Assembly: GCA_016209865.1 (NCBI GenBank)
Contig: JACQVL010000148.1
Location: 1 to 12,551 of the forward strand
From: Candidatus Latescibacterota bacterium
GTDB lineage: Bacteria > JAAXHH01 > JACQVL01
Direction of reading: 5' to 3'
DNA: 12,551 nt
The notes beneath the pieces are model-generated. The model was not told the DNA's origin, searched no databases, and saw nothing but the letters and a program-made list of their open reading frames with translations. Both the position numbers and the translations under genes were made by a program. Of this stretch, positions 1 through 6,189 are shown piece after piece; the stretch's first letter is position 1, and each line of letters begins with the position of its first letter.

Positions 1-37
1 CGATCGTGCCGACGTAAACTGTGATGGTGGATGGCAT
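1..37 (-). CDS. 5' end of an unidentified gene, cut by the window edge
   Basis: A start codon at 37-35 is preceded by a strong Shine-Dalgarno (AAGGAG, five bases before the ATG) and opens a frame that reads MPSTITVYVGTI before running off the left edge. Only 12 codons are visible, so no family can be named. The gene lies downstream of the amidohydrolase in the same direction, across a 158-bp spacer that holds a large inverted repeat. The start call rests on the ribosome-binding site alone. Confidence 0.6.
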   Translation of the reverse strand, partial: MPSTITVYVGTI

Positions 38-68
38 GGTGTCTCCTTGAAAATGGTCAGGTAAACAG

Positions 69-200
69 AGTGACGAGTGACAAGTGACGAGTAAAAACAA
101 TACAAAGGTTTTTCTTATGGCGCTGTCGTATGATCGACGCTCTCCTTCCCACGCATGCGAGAATCCGGGGCTTTACACTCGTCACTCGTCACTCGTCACT
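69..200. repeat. Inverted repeat built from GTGACGA heptamers
   Basis: The arms at 69-92 and 177-200 are each 24 bases long and reverse-complementary except for one position. The spacer between them is 84 bases. Each arm is itself about three tandem copies of the heptamer GTGACGA (CGTCACT on the other strand). The right arm contains the stop codon of the amidohydrolase (198-196). Transcribed from the minus strand it could fold into a long stem between that gene and the next. It has no U-tract after the stem, so it is not a standard terminator. The same word occurs once more at about 1045-1055. Confidence 0.85.
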
Positions 201-1026
201 GCTCTTGAAACCACAACCGCGTCGACGTCGTCTCTAAAATCGTCCGCTGCTCCGCCTCGCTCAGGCTAAGCTCGTCCGTGAAAATCGTGAGATGCTGCGT
301 GTACGTCACTTTCGGACACCACAGCTCGCACGGGAAATCCGTCCCCCAGACGCACCGGCCGGGCCCGTACGCCCGGATCACCTGCCGCACGGCGTCGTGC
401 ATGTCGCGGCACGGGTACGGCTCGGCCGACCCGGTCGGGACGAACGTCAGCTTCGCGTGGAGGTTGGAATACTGCGCCAGGTCGACGACGGTTCGCAGGG
501 TCGCCTGGCCGTCCGGCGAGGGGTTGATGCCCAGGCAGTGGTCGAGGACGACCGTGAGGTGCGGGAACCGCTCCAGCATCCGCGCCAGTTCGTCCGCTAA
601 CGACGCGCCGGTCAGGACGTTGACGACGATGTTGAGTCGCGCGGCGGCCGACCAGAGGGCTTCGACGCCCGGATGGTCGAGATGCGATGGGTCGGCGCTC
701 GGCACGCTCCGCAACCCGCGGACGTTGTACCCTTCCACAAGCCGGGTCAACTGTTCGGGACTCGTCGGATCATCAGGGTTCAGCGTGCAGACTCCGACCA
801 TCCATCCAGTATTCGCCCTCGCGCTGTCGGCTAAGAACCGGTTGTCCCACCGGTACGCGCTGCTCGTCTGGATGGCGACGACGTGGGTGACGCCAGACGC
901 CGCCGTCTCCTGACGCAGATGCTCGATCGTGCCCGTCCCCTCAGGCGGCCGGAGCGGGTTCTCGATCTTGGGGTACGCGACTTCGTCATTCGAATAGATG
1001 TGCGCGTGCGTGTCGATGATGTGCAT
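196..1026 (-). CDS. Amidohydrolase-2 family metal-dependent hydrolase
   Basis: This 276-residue protein looks like a complete TIM-barrel hydrolase of the amidohydrolase-2 family (the group that includes ACMS decarboxylase and 2-pyrone-4,6-dicarboxylate hydrolase relatives). Visible metal-site features are H7 and H9 in the N-terminal D-T-H-A-H motif, H163 in L-D-H-C, and D230 in W-G-T-D-F-P. The substrate cannot be read from sequence, since these enzymes act on varied carboxylated or cyclic compounds. Probably cytosolic: there is no signal peptide. The ATG at 1026 follows a purine-rich leader (GAGGGG, about nine bases upstream). The gene sits 52 bp after the RepA-like/ExeA-like gene and may be read with it. 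The stop codon TGA is supplied by the tandem GTGACGA repeat at 177-200. Family confident, function not. Confidence 0.85.
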   Translation of the reverse strand: MHIIDTHAHIYSNDEVAYPKIENPLRPPEGTGTIEHLRQETAASGVTHVVAIQTSSAYRWDNRFLADSARANTGWMVGVCTLNPDDPTSPEQLTRLVEGYNVRGLRSVPSADPSHLDHPGVEALWSAAARLNIVVNVLTGASLADELARMLERFPHLTVVLDHCLGINPSPDGQATLRTVVDLAQYSNLHAKLTFVPTGSAEPYPCRDMHDAVRQVIRAYGPGRCVWGTDFPCELWCPKVTYTQHLTIFTDELSLSEAEQRTILETTSTRLWFQEQ

Positions 1027-1059
1027 ATCCGTTTCCCCTCTCCCTTACTCGTCACTGCC

Positions 1060-1105
1060 TTTTCCCTTTTCCCATTTTCTATTTCCCATTTCCCATTTCC
1101 CCTTC
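1060..1105. repeat. Tandem TTTCCCA (GGGAAAT) heptamers
   Basis: The plus strand shows TTTTCCC, TTTTCCCA, TTTTCTA, TTTCCCA, TTTCCCA and TTTCCCC in succession, a period of about 7. The array fills most of the spacer between the RepA-like/ExeA-like gene and the amidohydrolase and runs into the 3' end of the former, giving it its last codons and its TAG stop (1081-1079). A single AGTGACGAGT word of the other heptamer family follows at about 1045-1055. Confidence 0.85.
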
Positions 1106-3142
1106 TTTTCTTTCTCCGCCCTGTCCGGCCCGGGCGCCGGCGGCGCCGTTGACGACCCCCTCATCGATCGCGGTGGCGCGGCGGGTGGAGCCGATGAGCA
1201 GACAGATATCGCACAGGCTGTTGATGCGCCTGGGCACGCCGCCCGACAGTTCATACAGCCGTGCCACGGCCTCCGGCGTGAAAATCTCCTGCGTCACCCC
1301 GGCCACGCCTAACCGGTGCTGGATGTAATCCTCCGTCTCCACCTCCGACATCGCCGTCAGATGGTGCCGGAAGGCTAAGCGCTGCTCGAATTGCGGGATG
1401 GCGTCGATGTGGGTGTTCAGCTCGGGCTGACCGACCAGGATGGCGGTCAGCAGGAACCGGTCGTCGAGCTGGAAATTGAGGAGGAGGCGCAGCTCCTCCA
1501 ACGTCTCAAAATCGTTGATCAACTGGGCCTCGTCGATGATGAGCACCGCGTGCCGGCCGTCCTGGTACGTCTTCAGCCACGTCTCTTCCAGCAGGCGCAG
1601 GGTGGCCGTCTTATCCCCCGTCCGCGATTCCCGTCCGAGCTGGTAGAGGATTTCGCGCAGGAACTCGACCCCCTTCCATCGCGGGTTGGTCAGCACCGCG
1701 ATCTCGTACTGCTCCGGGTTGAGCGTGTGGATGAACGTCCGGATGATCAACGTCTTGCCGCATCCGTACTCCCCGGTTAACAGCGCCGCGCCCATTTGTT
1801 CGTTGACGACGTACTGGATTTTGAACAAGGCTTCCTGGTGCTGTCCCGTATCGAAGTAGAATTTGGGGTTCGGGGTGTTGTCGAACGGCTTTTCCGTCAA
1901 CCCCCAGTATTGCAGATACATGGCAGCAGCTCCGTTGTGGTGGGTCTGTTGATACAGCCCTGTCTGGAAACGTCGGGCGGGAGCGGACGACGGGGGCCCG
2001 GCGGATGATGAGGCGGTCAGGACGGGCGACGGTGTCTCGCTGACGACAGTCGGCGTTCCGGGGTGGCTCGTGCGTTGACGGGTGAACCGGGGACCATCCC
2101 CGGCCGGTGGCCCAGACGACGGGGGCAGCGACGTCGGGGATGGGGGTGGTGTGGCTGGTTGGAGCGCCGCGGCCACCTCCGGGGCTTCGATCTGGGGCCG
2201 CTGGTCGGACGGGCCTGCGAGCAGGGCGATATGTGCATTGCGGGCTCGGCTCCCCGGCACGTACAGGATGAACCAGGTCCGGTCGATCTTCTCCCACCCG
2301 ACTCGTTCGACAAAACTGGTGGCGATGAGGTCCCGATGGGCCGGTTCGAGCCGGCGCTGGGGAGAGGACAGCCAGCCGGATTCCGGGAAAGGGAGCAGTT
2401 GGCAGAGGACCGGGTACGATACCCGCCATCCTTTCAGGCCGCGCCGGAACACCTCCTCGAATTTCAGGGTCAGCAGTTCGTACAACCGGCTGGCGACCGG
2501 GTTGCGGAGGATGCGAAAATACACGATATCGACCGGCTGCACGAACCGCTGGTTGATGTTCTCCAGGTACCAGGCGCCGAACCGAATGGAGTGGGTCGCC
2601 GCCCCGATGTCATGGCTGAACGATTCCTCCTGGAAGGAGACGTCGTCGTACAGATGGAACGTCTGGGACAAATGGCCGGTCTCGGTGCCCTTCATGAAGG
2701 TGACGTGGCTGTGCACGGTCACGGCGGCGATCCGCCGGAGGGAGGAGCGGACGCGCGCCAAGTTCGAGCTGAACGGGGCGAGACCGAGGATCTGTAGCAT
2801 CTGGTGCAGGGAGAACGGAACGGGGTTCCGCAATGGGAGGCCGCACTGGAGGACCAGGTACTCGAGGACTTTGAACACCTTCCGATCGAACGCGTCCGGG
2901 AACCCGTAGATCGGGTCGGCGGACACCTGCCAGCGCAGCGTCGCGTCGACGCTATGCCGGGCGAGCTTCGTCTCGTAGGAGAGGATATGCCGTCGTCGCC
3001 GTCCCCCCGCATAGTCCCCAGCGTAATCTAAGGAAAAAAACGGGAGGGCGGCGAGGGTCGTCTCTTCACGAGACAACAAGACGAGCGGGACGTCCCTGAG
3101 TCCACCCTCGTCCTCGTTTCGGTCGTCTGGCTCCATGGGCAT
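1079..3142 (-). CDS. RepA-like replication initiator fused to ExeA-type AAA ATPase
   Basis: The frame is open for 687 residues and has two parts. Residues about 35-300 resemble plasmid replication initiator protein A (RPA/TrfA-like paired winged helices): an S-Y-E-T beta region, a Y-G-F-P-D segment, a helix-rich block, then a R-L-Y-E-L-L-T-L-K-F-E second winged-helix start. Residues about 325-407 are Pro/Ser/Thr-rich linker. From M408 the protein matches an ExeA/GspA-type ATPase, opening M-Y-L-Q-Y-W-G-L-T-E-K-P-F, with Walker A G-E-Y-G-C-G-K-T (457-464), Walker B L-I-I-D-E-A-Q (534-540), a G-Q-P-E-L sensor-1 region and a G-G-V-P-R-R-I-N sensor-2 region. ExeA itself has a C-terminal peptidoglycan-binding part that is absent here. 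No Shine-Dalgarno precedes the ATG at 3142 (or the ATG two codons later). The last eight residues come from the downstream repeat. Function is unknown; DNA binding with ATP-driven remodelling is inference. Confidence 0.8.
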   Translation of the reverse strand: MPMEPDDRNEDEGGLRDVPLVLLSREETTLAALPFFSLDYAGDYAGGRRRRHILSYETKLARHSVDATLRWQVSADPIYGFPDAFDRKVFKVLEYLVLQCGLPLRNPVPFSLHQMLQILGLAPFSSNLARVRSSLRRIAAVTVHSHVTFMKGTETGHLSQTFHLYDDVSFQEESFSHDIGAATHSIRFGAWYLENINQRFVQPVDIVYFRILRNPVASRLYELLTLKFEEVFRRGLKGWRVSYPVLCQLLPFPESGWLSSPQRRLEPAHRDLIATSFVERVGWEKIDRTWFILYVPGSRARNAHIALLAGPSDQRPQIEAPEVAAALQPATPPPSPTSLPPSSGPPAGDGPRFTRQRTSHPGTPTVVSETPSPVLTASSSAGPPSSAPARRFQTGLYQQTHHNGAAAMYLQYWGLTEKPFDNTPNPKFYFDTGQHQEALFKIQYVVNEQMGAALLTGEYGCGKTLIIRTFIHTLNPEQYEIAVLTNPRWKGVEFLREILYQLGRESRTGDKTATLRLLEETWLKTYQDGRHAVLIIDEAQLINDFETLEELRLLLNFQLDDRFLLTAILVGQPELNTHIDAIPQFEQRLAFRHHLTAMSEVETEDYIQHRLGVAGVTQEIFTPEAVARLYELSGGVPRRINSLCDICLLIGSTRRATAIDEGVVNGAAGARAGQGGERKEGEMGNGK

Positions 3143-3146
3143 CTCG

Positions 3147-3184
3147 AACGTTCAAACGTTGGAACGTTCGAACGTTGGAACGTT
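3147..3184. repeat. Five AACGTT palindromes at exact 8-bp spacing
   Basis: AACGTT starts at 3147, 3155, 3163, 3171 and 3179, with two-base spacers CA, GG, CG, GG. This can also be read as a 16-bp unit repeated twice plus a half. It makes up almost the whole spacer between the M20 deacetylase stop (3186-3184, which shares one base with the last copy) and the RepA-like/ExeA-like start at 3142. It may be a stop-codon-associated tandem repeat like the others here, or a binding array for the neighbouring Rep-like protein. A degenerate copy of the family is at 9437-9455. Confidence 0.9.
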
Positions 3185-4299
3185 TACACACAAAACCGTT
3201 CGATCAGGTTCCGGTACACCTGGACTGCCCGGTCGAGTTGCTCCAGCTTGACCCACTCATCGATCGTATGGGCCTGCTTGATGTCGCCCGGGCCCAGGAC
3301 GACGAGTTCCATCCGTGAGCAGAAGACCAGCCCGTCCGTCCCGTACGGCACCGTCTTCGCTTTTCGCCGGCCGGCGGCCGTCAGCGAGGCCTGGACGACC
3401 TCGGACTGGATCGGGGTTAAAAACGGGCCGCCCAGCCGGTGGATGTCGACGTCCACCCCGCACCGCCTGGCCGCGTCCCGGACCCGCTGGAACAGCGCGC
3501 GCTCGTCCTGGCCGGGCATCGGACGGTAGTTGACCGTGCAGACACTCAGCGGGGCGGTGACGTTCATCTGCGTCCCCCCGTCGTTGATCCCGATGTTCCA
3601 GTCGGAGTACGGCGGGTCGAAGTCTGCGTTGCCATGCCGGGGGTCGGTCGTCAGTTCCTCGTAGATAGCCTTCATCTCGACGAGGAACGGGATCATCGTC
3701 AGGTTGGCGTTGATGCCCTTGCCCGTGCTGCTGTGGGCGGCCCGCCCGCGCGCGACCGCCCGGATGCTGACCGCGCCCTTGTGAGCGTGGATGACCTCCA
3801 TGTTCGTCGGTTCGCCGATGACGCCGTACCGGACATCGCTCTGGTTGTACAGCTTCGACCGCTGGTCGATCATCTTCGCCCCCGTACATCCGACCTCTTC
3901 ATCCGACGTGAACAGGATGTACAGCGGGGCTTTCAGGTCGGACAGCCGGTAGGGCTCGGCCGCGGCCAGCATGCAGGCGAGCGCCCCTTTCATATCGCAA
4001 CTGCCCCGTCCGTAGAGCTTGTCGCCCCGGATGACCGCGCGGAACGGGTCGAACTCCCATCCGTCGGCGGGGACGGTGTCGCAGTGTCCCAAGAGCGCCA
4101 GGCCCCCGCGGCCTCTCCCCTTCCGGGCGACCAGGCTCACTTTCTCGACGCCCGCGGCATCCCGGTAGACGATCCGCTCGACCGTAAAATCCAGGGACTT
4201 CAACCGTTCGTCCAGACAGTCGGCGATACTGACGTTACTGTTCGCGCTGATCGAATTGTACTGGATGAGGTCTTTCGTGACGTCGACCGCCTCGATCAT
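3184..4299 (-). CDS. argE: M20 metallopeptidase, acetylornithine deacetylase (ArgE)-like
   Basis: This 371-residue protein is a full-length M20 family zinc hydrolase, best matching ArgE, which removes acetyl from N-acetylornithine in arginine synthesis. Predicted metal and catalytic residues are H72 and D74 (G-H-C-D-T-V), D102 (R-G-S-C-D-M-K-G), E134/E135 (S-D-E-E-V-G), E163 (G-E-P-T) and H344 (Q-A-H-T-I-D-E). The insertion with H189 (A-A-H-S-S-T-G-K) is the usual dimerisation-domain contact. The frame stays open back through the tRNAs to 4572, but the ATG at 4299 is chosen because a GGAGG lies six bases upstream and family homology starts there. It is the last gene after three tRNAs. Succinyl-diaminopimelate desuccinylase (DapE) is the main alternative; the P-G-D-I-x-Q-A-H-T-x-D-E-W-V ending favours ArgE. 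Confidence 0.88.
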   Translation of the reverse strand: MIEAVDVTKDLIQYNSISANSNVSIADCLDERLKSLDFTVERIVYRDAAGVEKVSLVARKGRGRGGLALLGHCDTVPADGWEFDPFRAVIRGDKLYGRGSCDMKGALACMLAAAEPYRLSDLKAPLYILFTSDEEVGCTGAKMIDQRSKLYNQSDVRYGVIGEPTNMEVIHAHKGAVSIRAVARGRAAHSSTGKGINANLTMIPFLVEMKAIYEELTTDPRHGNADFDPPYSDWNIGINDGGTQMNVTAPLSVCTVNYRPMPGQDERALFQRVRDAARRCGVDVDIHRLGGPFLTPIQSEVVQASLTAAGRRKAKTVPYGTDGLVFCSRMELVVLGPGDIKQAHTIDEWVKLEQLDRAVQVYRNLIERFCV

Positions 4300-4391
4300 A
4301 AGGACCTCCGTATTGGAGAATCGAGATTCGGAGTGAGGGGTACAGGCAAGACAACACAGATTCTGCGCGGACACAGTCGGAACACGAGGGA

Positions 4392-4475
4392 TGCCGGAGG
4401 TCGGACTCGAACCGACACGACCTTGCGGTCGGGGGATTTTGAGTCCCCTGCGTCTACCAATTTCACCACTCCGGC
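4392..4475 (-). tRNA. tRNA-Leu(CAA)
   Basis: The acceptor stem GCCGGAG (4475-4469) pairs with CTCCGGC (4399-4393), and the discriminator A is at 4392. The anticodon arm has five pairs around the loop CTCAAAA, giving anticodon CAA for UUG. A long variable arm (CGACC-GCAA-GGTCG) confirms a class II tRNA. The T arm is GTCGG-TTCGAGT-CCGAC. CCA is not encoded. Confidence 0.96.
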
Positions 4476-4513
4476 GGTCAGGGTGGTCGTCGATTCGCAG
4501 GATGGGGGGAAAA

Positions 4514-4588
4514 CGGGGCCGACGGGACTCGAACCCGCAACTTCCGCCGTGACAGGGCGGTGCTCTAACCAAATTGAACTACGGCCCC
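4514..4588 (-). tRNA. tRNA-Asp(GTC)
   Basis: The acceptor GGGGCCG (4588-4582) pairs with CGGCCCC (4521-4515). The discriminator is G, the identity base expected for aspartate. The anticodon arm CCGCC-CTGTCAC-GGCGG gives GTC, and the T arm is GCGGG-TTCGAGT-CCCGT. CCA is not encoded. It lies 25 bp after tRNA-Val and 38 bp before tRNA-Leu. Confidence 0.96.
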
Positions 4589-4613
4589 ACACACGCAGAC
4601 AACACACGACGCA

Positions 4614-4688
4614 TGGGCGATACTGGATTCGAACCAGTGACCTCATGCTTGTAAGGCATGCGCTCTCGACCAACTGAGCTAACCGCCC
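4614..4688 (-). tRNA. tRNA-Val(TAC)
   Basis: The acceptor GGGCGGT (4688-4682) pairs with ATCGCCC (4621-4615), including one G-U type pair, and the discriminator A is at 4614. The anticodon arm CATGC-CTTACAA-GCATG gives TAC, and the T arm is ACTGG-TTCGAAT-CCAGT. CCA is not encoded. It begins only 15 bp after the stop of the small membrane protein, so it is probably cut from a transcript that starts upstream of that gene. Confidence 0.95.
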
Positions 4689-4703
4689 GTCGTGTCTCCC
4701 GGG

Positions 4704-5015
4704 CTATGGCTTACCCGACTCCTCCGCCTGACCGGTCTTTGCCCGGTCCGATCTCCCGCGCCAGATGAAGACGAGCGGGAGGAGAAGGCAATACCCGACG
4801 ACCAACAACAGGGGTGCCGCCGTGATCGACCCCTGGCTGAGGGTGAGGTACCCGGTCAGAATCACGGCCAGCCCGATGCCGAACAGGAGAGACTGCCGTC
4901 GCTGAAACGGCAGGACATAGCTCGATCGACCGGCTGGCCGTCGGGCCGCGGGGGAGGGTCGTCTGACTTCACGCGGTCGTGCTCGCTCCTTCGCGAGCGG
5001 CAGTCGTTTAGCCAC
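4704..5015 (-). CDS. Small two-helix membrane protein of unknown function
   Basis: This 103-residue protein has a very basic, Pro/Arg-rich N-terminus (residues 1-41), two predicted transmembrane helices (about 42-59 and 67-85) joined by a short L-S-Q-G-S-I-T-A-A-P turn, and a polar C-terminal tail. This layout recalls short DUF3098-like inner-membrane proteins, but I cannot assign a function. It starts with GTG at 5015, supported by GGAGGAG a few bases upstream. A good promoter lies 27-55 bp before the start, so it is probably the first gene of a unit continuing into three tRNAs and the ArgE-like gene. The preceding gene is rplI. Confidence 0.75.
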   Translation of the reverse strand: MAKRLPLAKERARPREVRRPSPAARRPAGRSSYVLPFQRRQSLLFGIGLAVILTGYLTLSQGSITAAPLLLVVGYCLLLPLVFIWRGRSDRAKTGQAEESGKP

Positions 5016-5041
5016 CTGCTCCTCCGCGACAATGACGGTAC

Positions 5042-5070
5042 AATATACAGCCCGGTGAGAGCACCGTCAA
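5042..5070 (-). promoter_or_regulatory. Sigma70-type promoter for the membrane protein-tRNA-argE unit
   Basis: On the minus strand TTGACG (5070-5065) is followed by a 17-bp spacer and TATATT (5047-5042), close to the -35 and -10 consensus. The expected transcript start near 5035 leaves a leader of about 20 bases holding the GGAGGAG site before the GTG at 5015. It falls in the 68-bp gap after rplI, the widest gap in the ribosomal run. Confidence 0.7.
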
Positions 5071-5083
5071 GGAAAAACTCGTC

Positions 5084-5527
5084 CTATTCTTTCACCACCC
5101 AGAGCTTGATCTGCGCGTCAACCTGCGGGTGGAGCCGGATCGGAATCGTATAGATGCCCAACGCTTTGATCGGCTCGTCGAGCAGCACCTTGCGGCGGTC
5201 GACCTCGAACCCCTGCTCCTTGAGCAGGTCGACCACCGTCTGCGCCGTCACCGACCCGAACATCCGGTCTTCCTCGCCGACCTGGACGACCGCCGTGCAG
5301 GAAATCGTCTCGAGCTGCTTAGCGAGCGCCTCCGCTCTGTGCTGCTCCTTCACGTCTTTCGCCTCTTGCTGTTTCAGCCGCCCCTGCAGGACTTTGAGGT
5401 TCCCCGGCGTCGCCAGCACCGCCTTCCGGTTGGGCAGGAGAAAATTGCGCCCGTACCCGTCGGAGACGGTCACCATCTCACCCGCCGCCCCCAGCCGGTC
5501 GATCGTCTCTGTCAGAATGACTTTCAC
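5084..5527 (-). CDS. rplI: 50S ribosomal protein bL9
   Basis: This 147-residue protein is full length for bL9, which binds domain V of 23S rRNA near the base of the L1 stalk. It opens MKVILTETIDRLGAAGE (GTG start) and carries the signature G-Y-G-R-N-F-L-L-P-N-R-K-A (about residues 24-36), followed by the long connecting helix rich in Lys/Gln/Glu (about 43-75) and the C-terminal domain ending I-K-L-W-V-V-K-E. AAGGAG nine bases upstream supports the start at 5527. It is 24 bp after rpsR, in the canonical rpsF-rpsR-rplI order. Confidence 0.97.
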   Translation of the reverse strand: MKVILTETIDRLGAAGEMVTVSDGYGRNFLLPNRKAVLATPGNLKVLQGRLKQQEAKDVKEQHRAEALAKQLETISCTAVVQVGEEDRMFGSVTAQTVVDLLKEQGFEVDRRKVLLDEPIKALGIYTIPIRLHPQVDAQIKLWVVKE

Positions 5528-5551
5528 GGCGATGACTCCTTCAGTCTGGGC

Positions 5552-5794
5552 TCACTTGTACATCTCAGCGGTAAACGGTAGGAAGGCGAGGTGGCGAGCC
5601 CGCTTGATGGCCATCGTGAGCTGGCGCTGGTGTCGGGCGCACGACCCCGAAATCCGTCGGGGGATGATCTTCCCGCGATCCGTGATAAACCGCTTGAGCT
5701 GCTTGGAATCTTTATAATCGAGCCATTCCACCTTGTTCTGGCAGAAACGACAGCTCTTGCGTCTCTTAGTCTTGAGCAACTTGGCTCGGTTCAT
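5552..5794 (-). CDS. rpsR: 30S ribosomal protein bS18, zinc-ribbon (C+) form
   Basis: The 80-residue protein matches bS18, including [14 protein letters not shown] (residues 34-47) and the C-terminal L-A-F-L-P-F. It keeps C15, C18, C52 and H55, the potential metal ligands of the C+ version that many bacteria have lost in favour of a metal-free copy. The frame is open upstream to 5878, but those residues overlap rpsF and are not bS18-like. The ATG at 5794 has AGGAGG directly before it at good spacing. It lies 13 bp after rpsF; S6 and S18 bind each other on the small-subunit platform, which fits the tight gene pairing. Confidence 0.96.
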   Translation of the reverse strand: MNRAKLLKTKRRKSCRFCQNKVEWLDYKDSKQLKRFITDRGKIIPRRISGSCARHQRQLTMAIKRARHLAFLPFTAEMYK

Positions 5795-5807
5795 CCATTC
5801 CCTCCTG

Positions 5808-6164
5808 TTACTCGCGATACCGGCTCCGTTCGTCATACGTCTCATCATCCTCCGGGAGCCGACTGTGTGACGGTTCATGGCTCTTGACGCGGACGGTCAC
5901 GTGCCGGAGCACCGCCTCGTTCAGTTTGAAGACCCGTTCGAGTTCAGCGGGCACGGTCGAGTCCGCGTTGAACCGGATCAGGGTATAGAACCCTTGCTGG
6001 CGTTTGTTGATCTCATACTGCAACTTGCGGCGTCCCCACCGTTCTGTGCCCACGATCTCCCCATGCCGGGCGGTGATCAGGTGCTCGACCTGGACGATCT
6101 GCTTGTTGATCGGCTCATCCTCGAGCTGGGGGTCGAGCACAAAGATGGTTTCATACGCGTTCAC
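5808..6164 (-). CDS. rpsF: 30S ribosomal protein bS6
   Basis: The protein starts at a GTG (6164) preceded by a full AAGGAGGT (6182-6175), and reads [12 protein letters not shown] over 118 residues. Family signatures are [11 protein letters not shown] (about residues 46-56) and Q-G-F-Y-T-L-I-R-F. The C-terminal stretch after residue about 97 is a charged, probably disordered tail, as in many S6 proteins. An upstream ATG at 6254 is in frame but lies inside pth and adds no S6-like sequence. It begins 25 bp after pth and leads the S6-S18-L9 unit. Confidence 0.96.
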   Translation of the reverse strand: MNAYETIFVLDPQLEDEPINKQIVQVEHLITARHGEIVGTERWGRRKLQYEINKRQQGFYTLIRFNADSTVPAELERVFKLNEAVLRHVTVRVKSHEPSHSRLPEDDETYDERSRYRE

Positions 6165-6189
6165 GGTGATGTCTACCTCCTTGTGGGTG

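Noticed and set aside
69-200. CRISPR array
   Set aside because: Units are 7 bp with no unique spacers, and no cas genes are present.
1079-1921. Transposition ATPase (TniB/IstB) of a mobile element
   Set aside because: The ATPase family overlaps, but no transposase, terminal repeats or target duplication are visible nearby.
2063-2909. Overlapping plus-strand frames of 244 and 275 codons opposite the Rep-like region
   Set aside because: Arg/Gly/Pro-rich translations without motifs, opposite a coherent minus-strand protein; shadows of GC-rich coding sequence.
1079-3184. Replication origin or integrated plasmid
   Set aside because: Apart from the Rep-like protein and the AACGTT array there is no DnaA box, AT-rich melting region, partition gene or integrase in view.
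4300-4572. N-terminal extension of the M20 deacetylase
   Set aside because: The extra frame runs through tRNA-Leu and tRNA-Asp; the strong SD and family homology place the start at 4299.
3439-4677. Long plus-strand open frame of 412 codons opposite argE and the tRNAs
   Set aside because: It crosses three tRNA genes, has no recognisable domain, and lies opposite a well-supported M20 gene. GC-rich coding DNA commonly leaves the opposite strand open.
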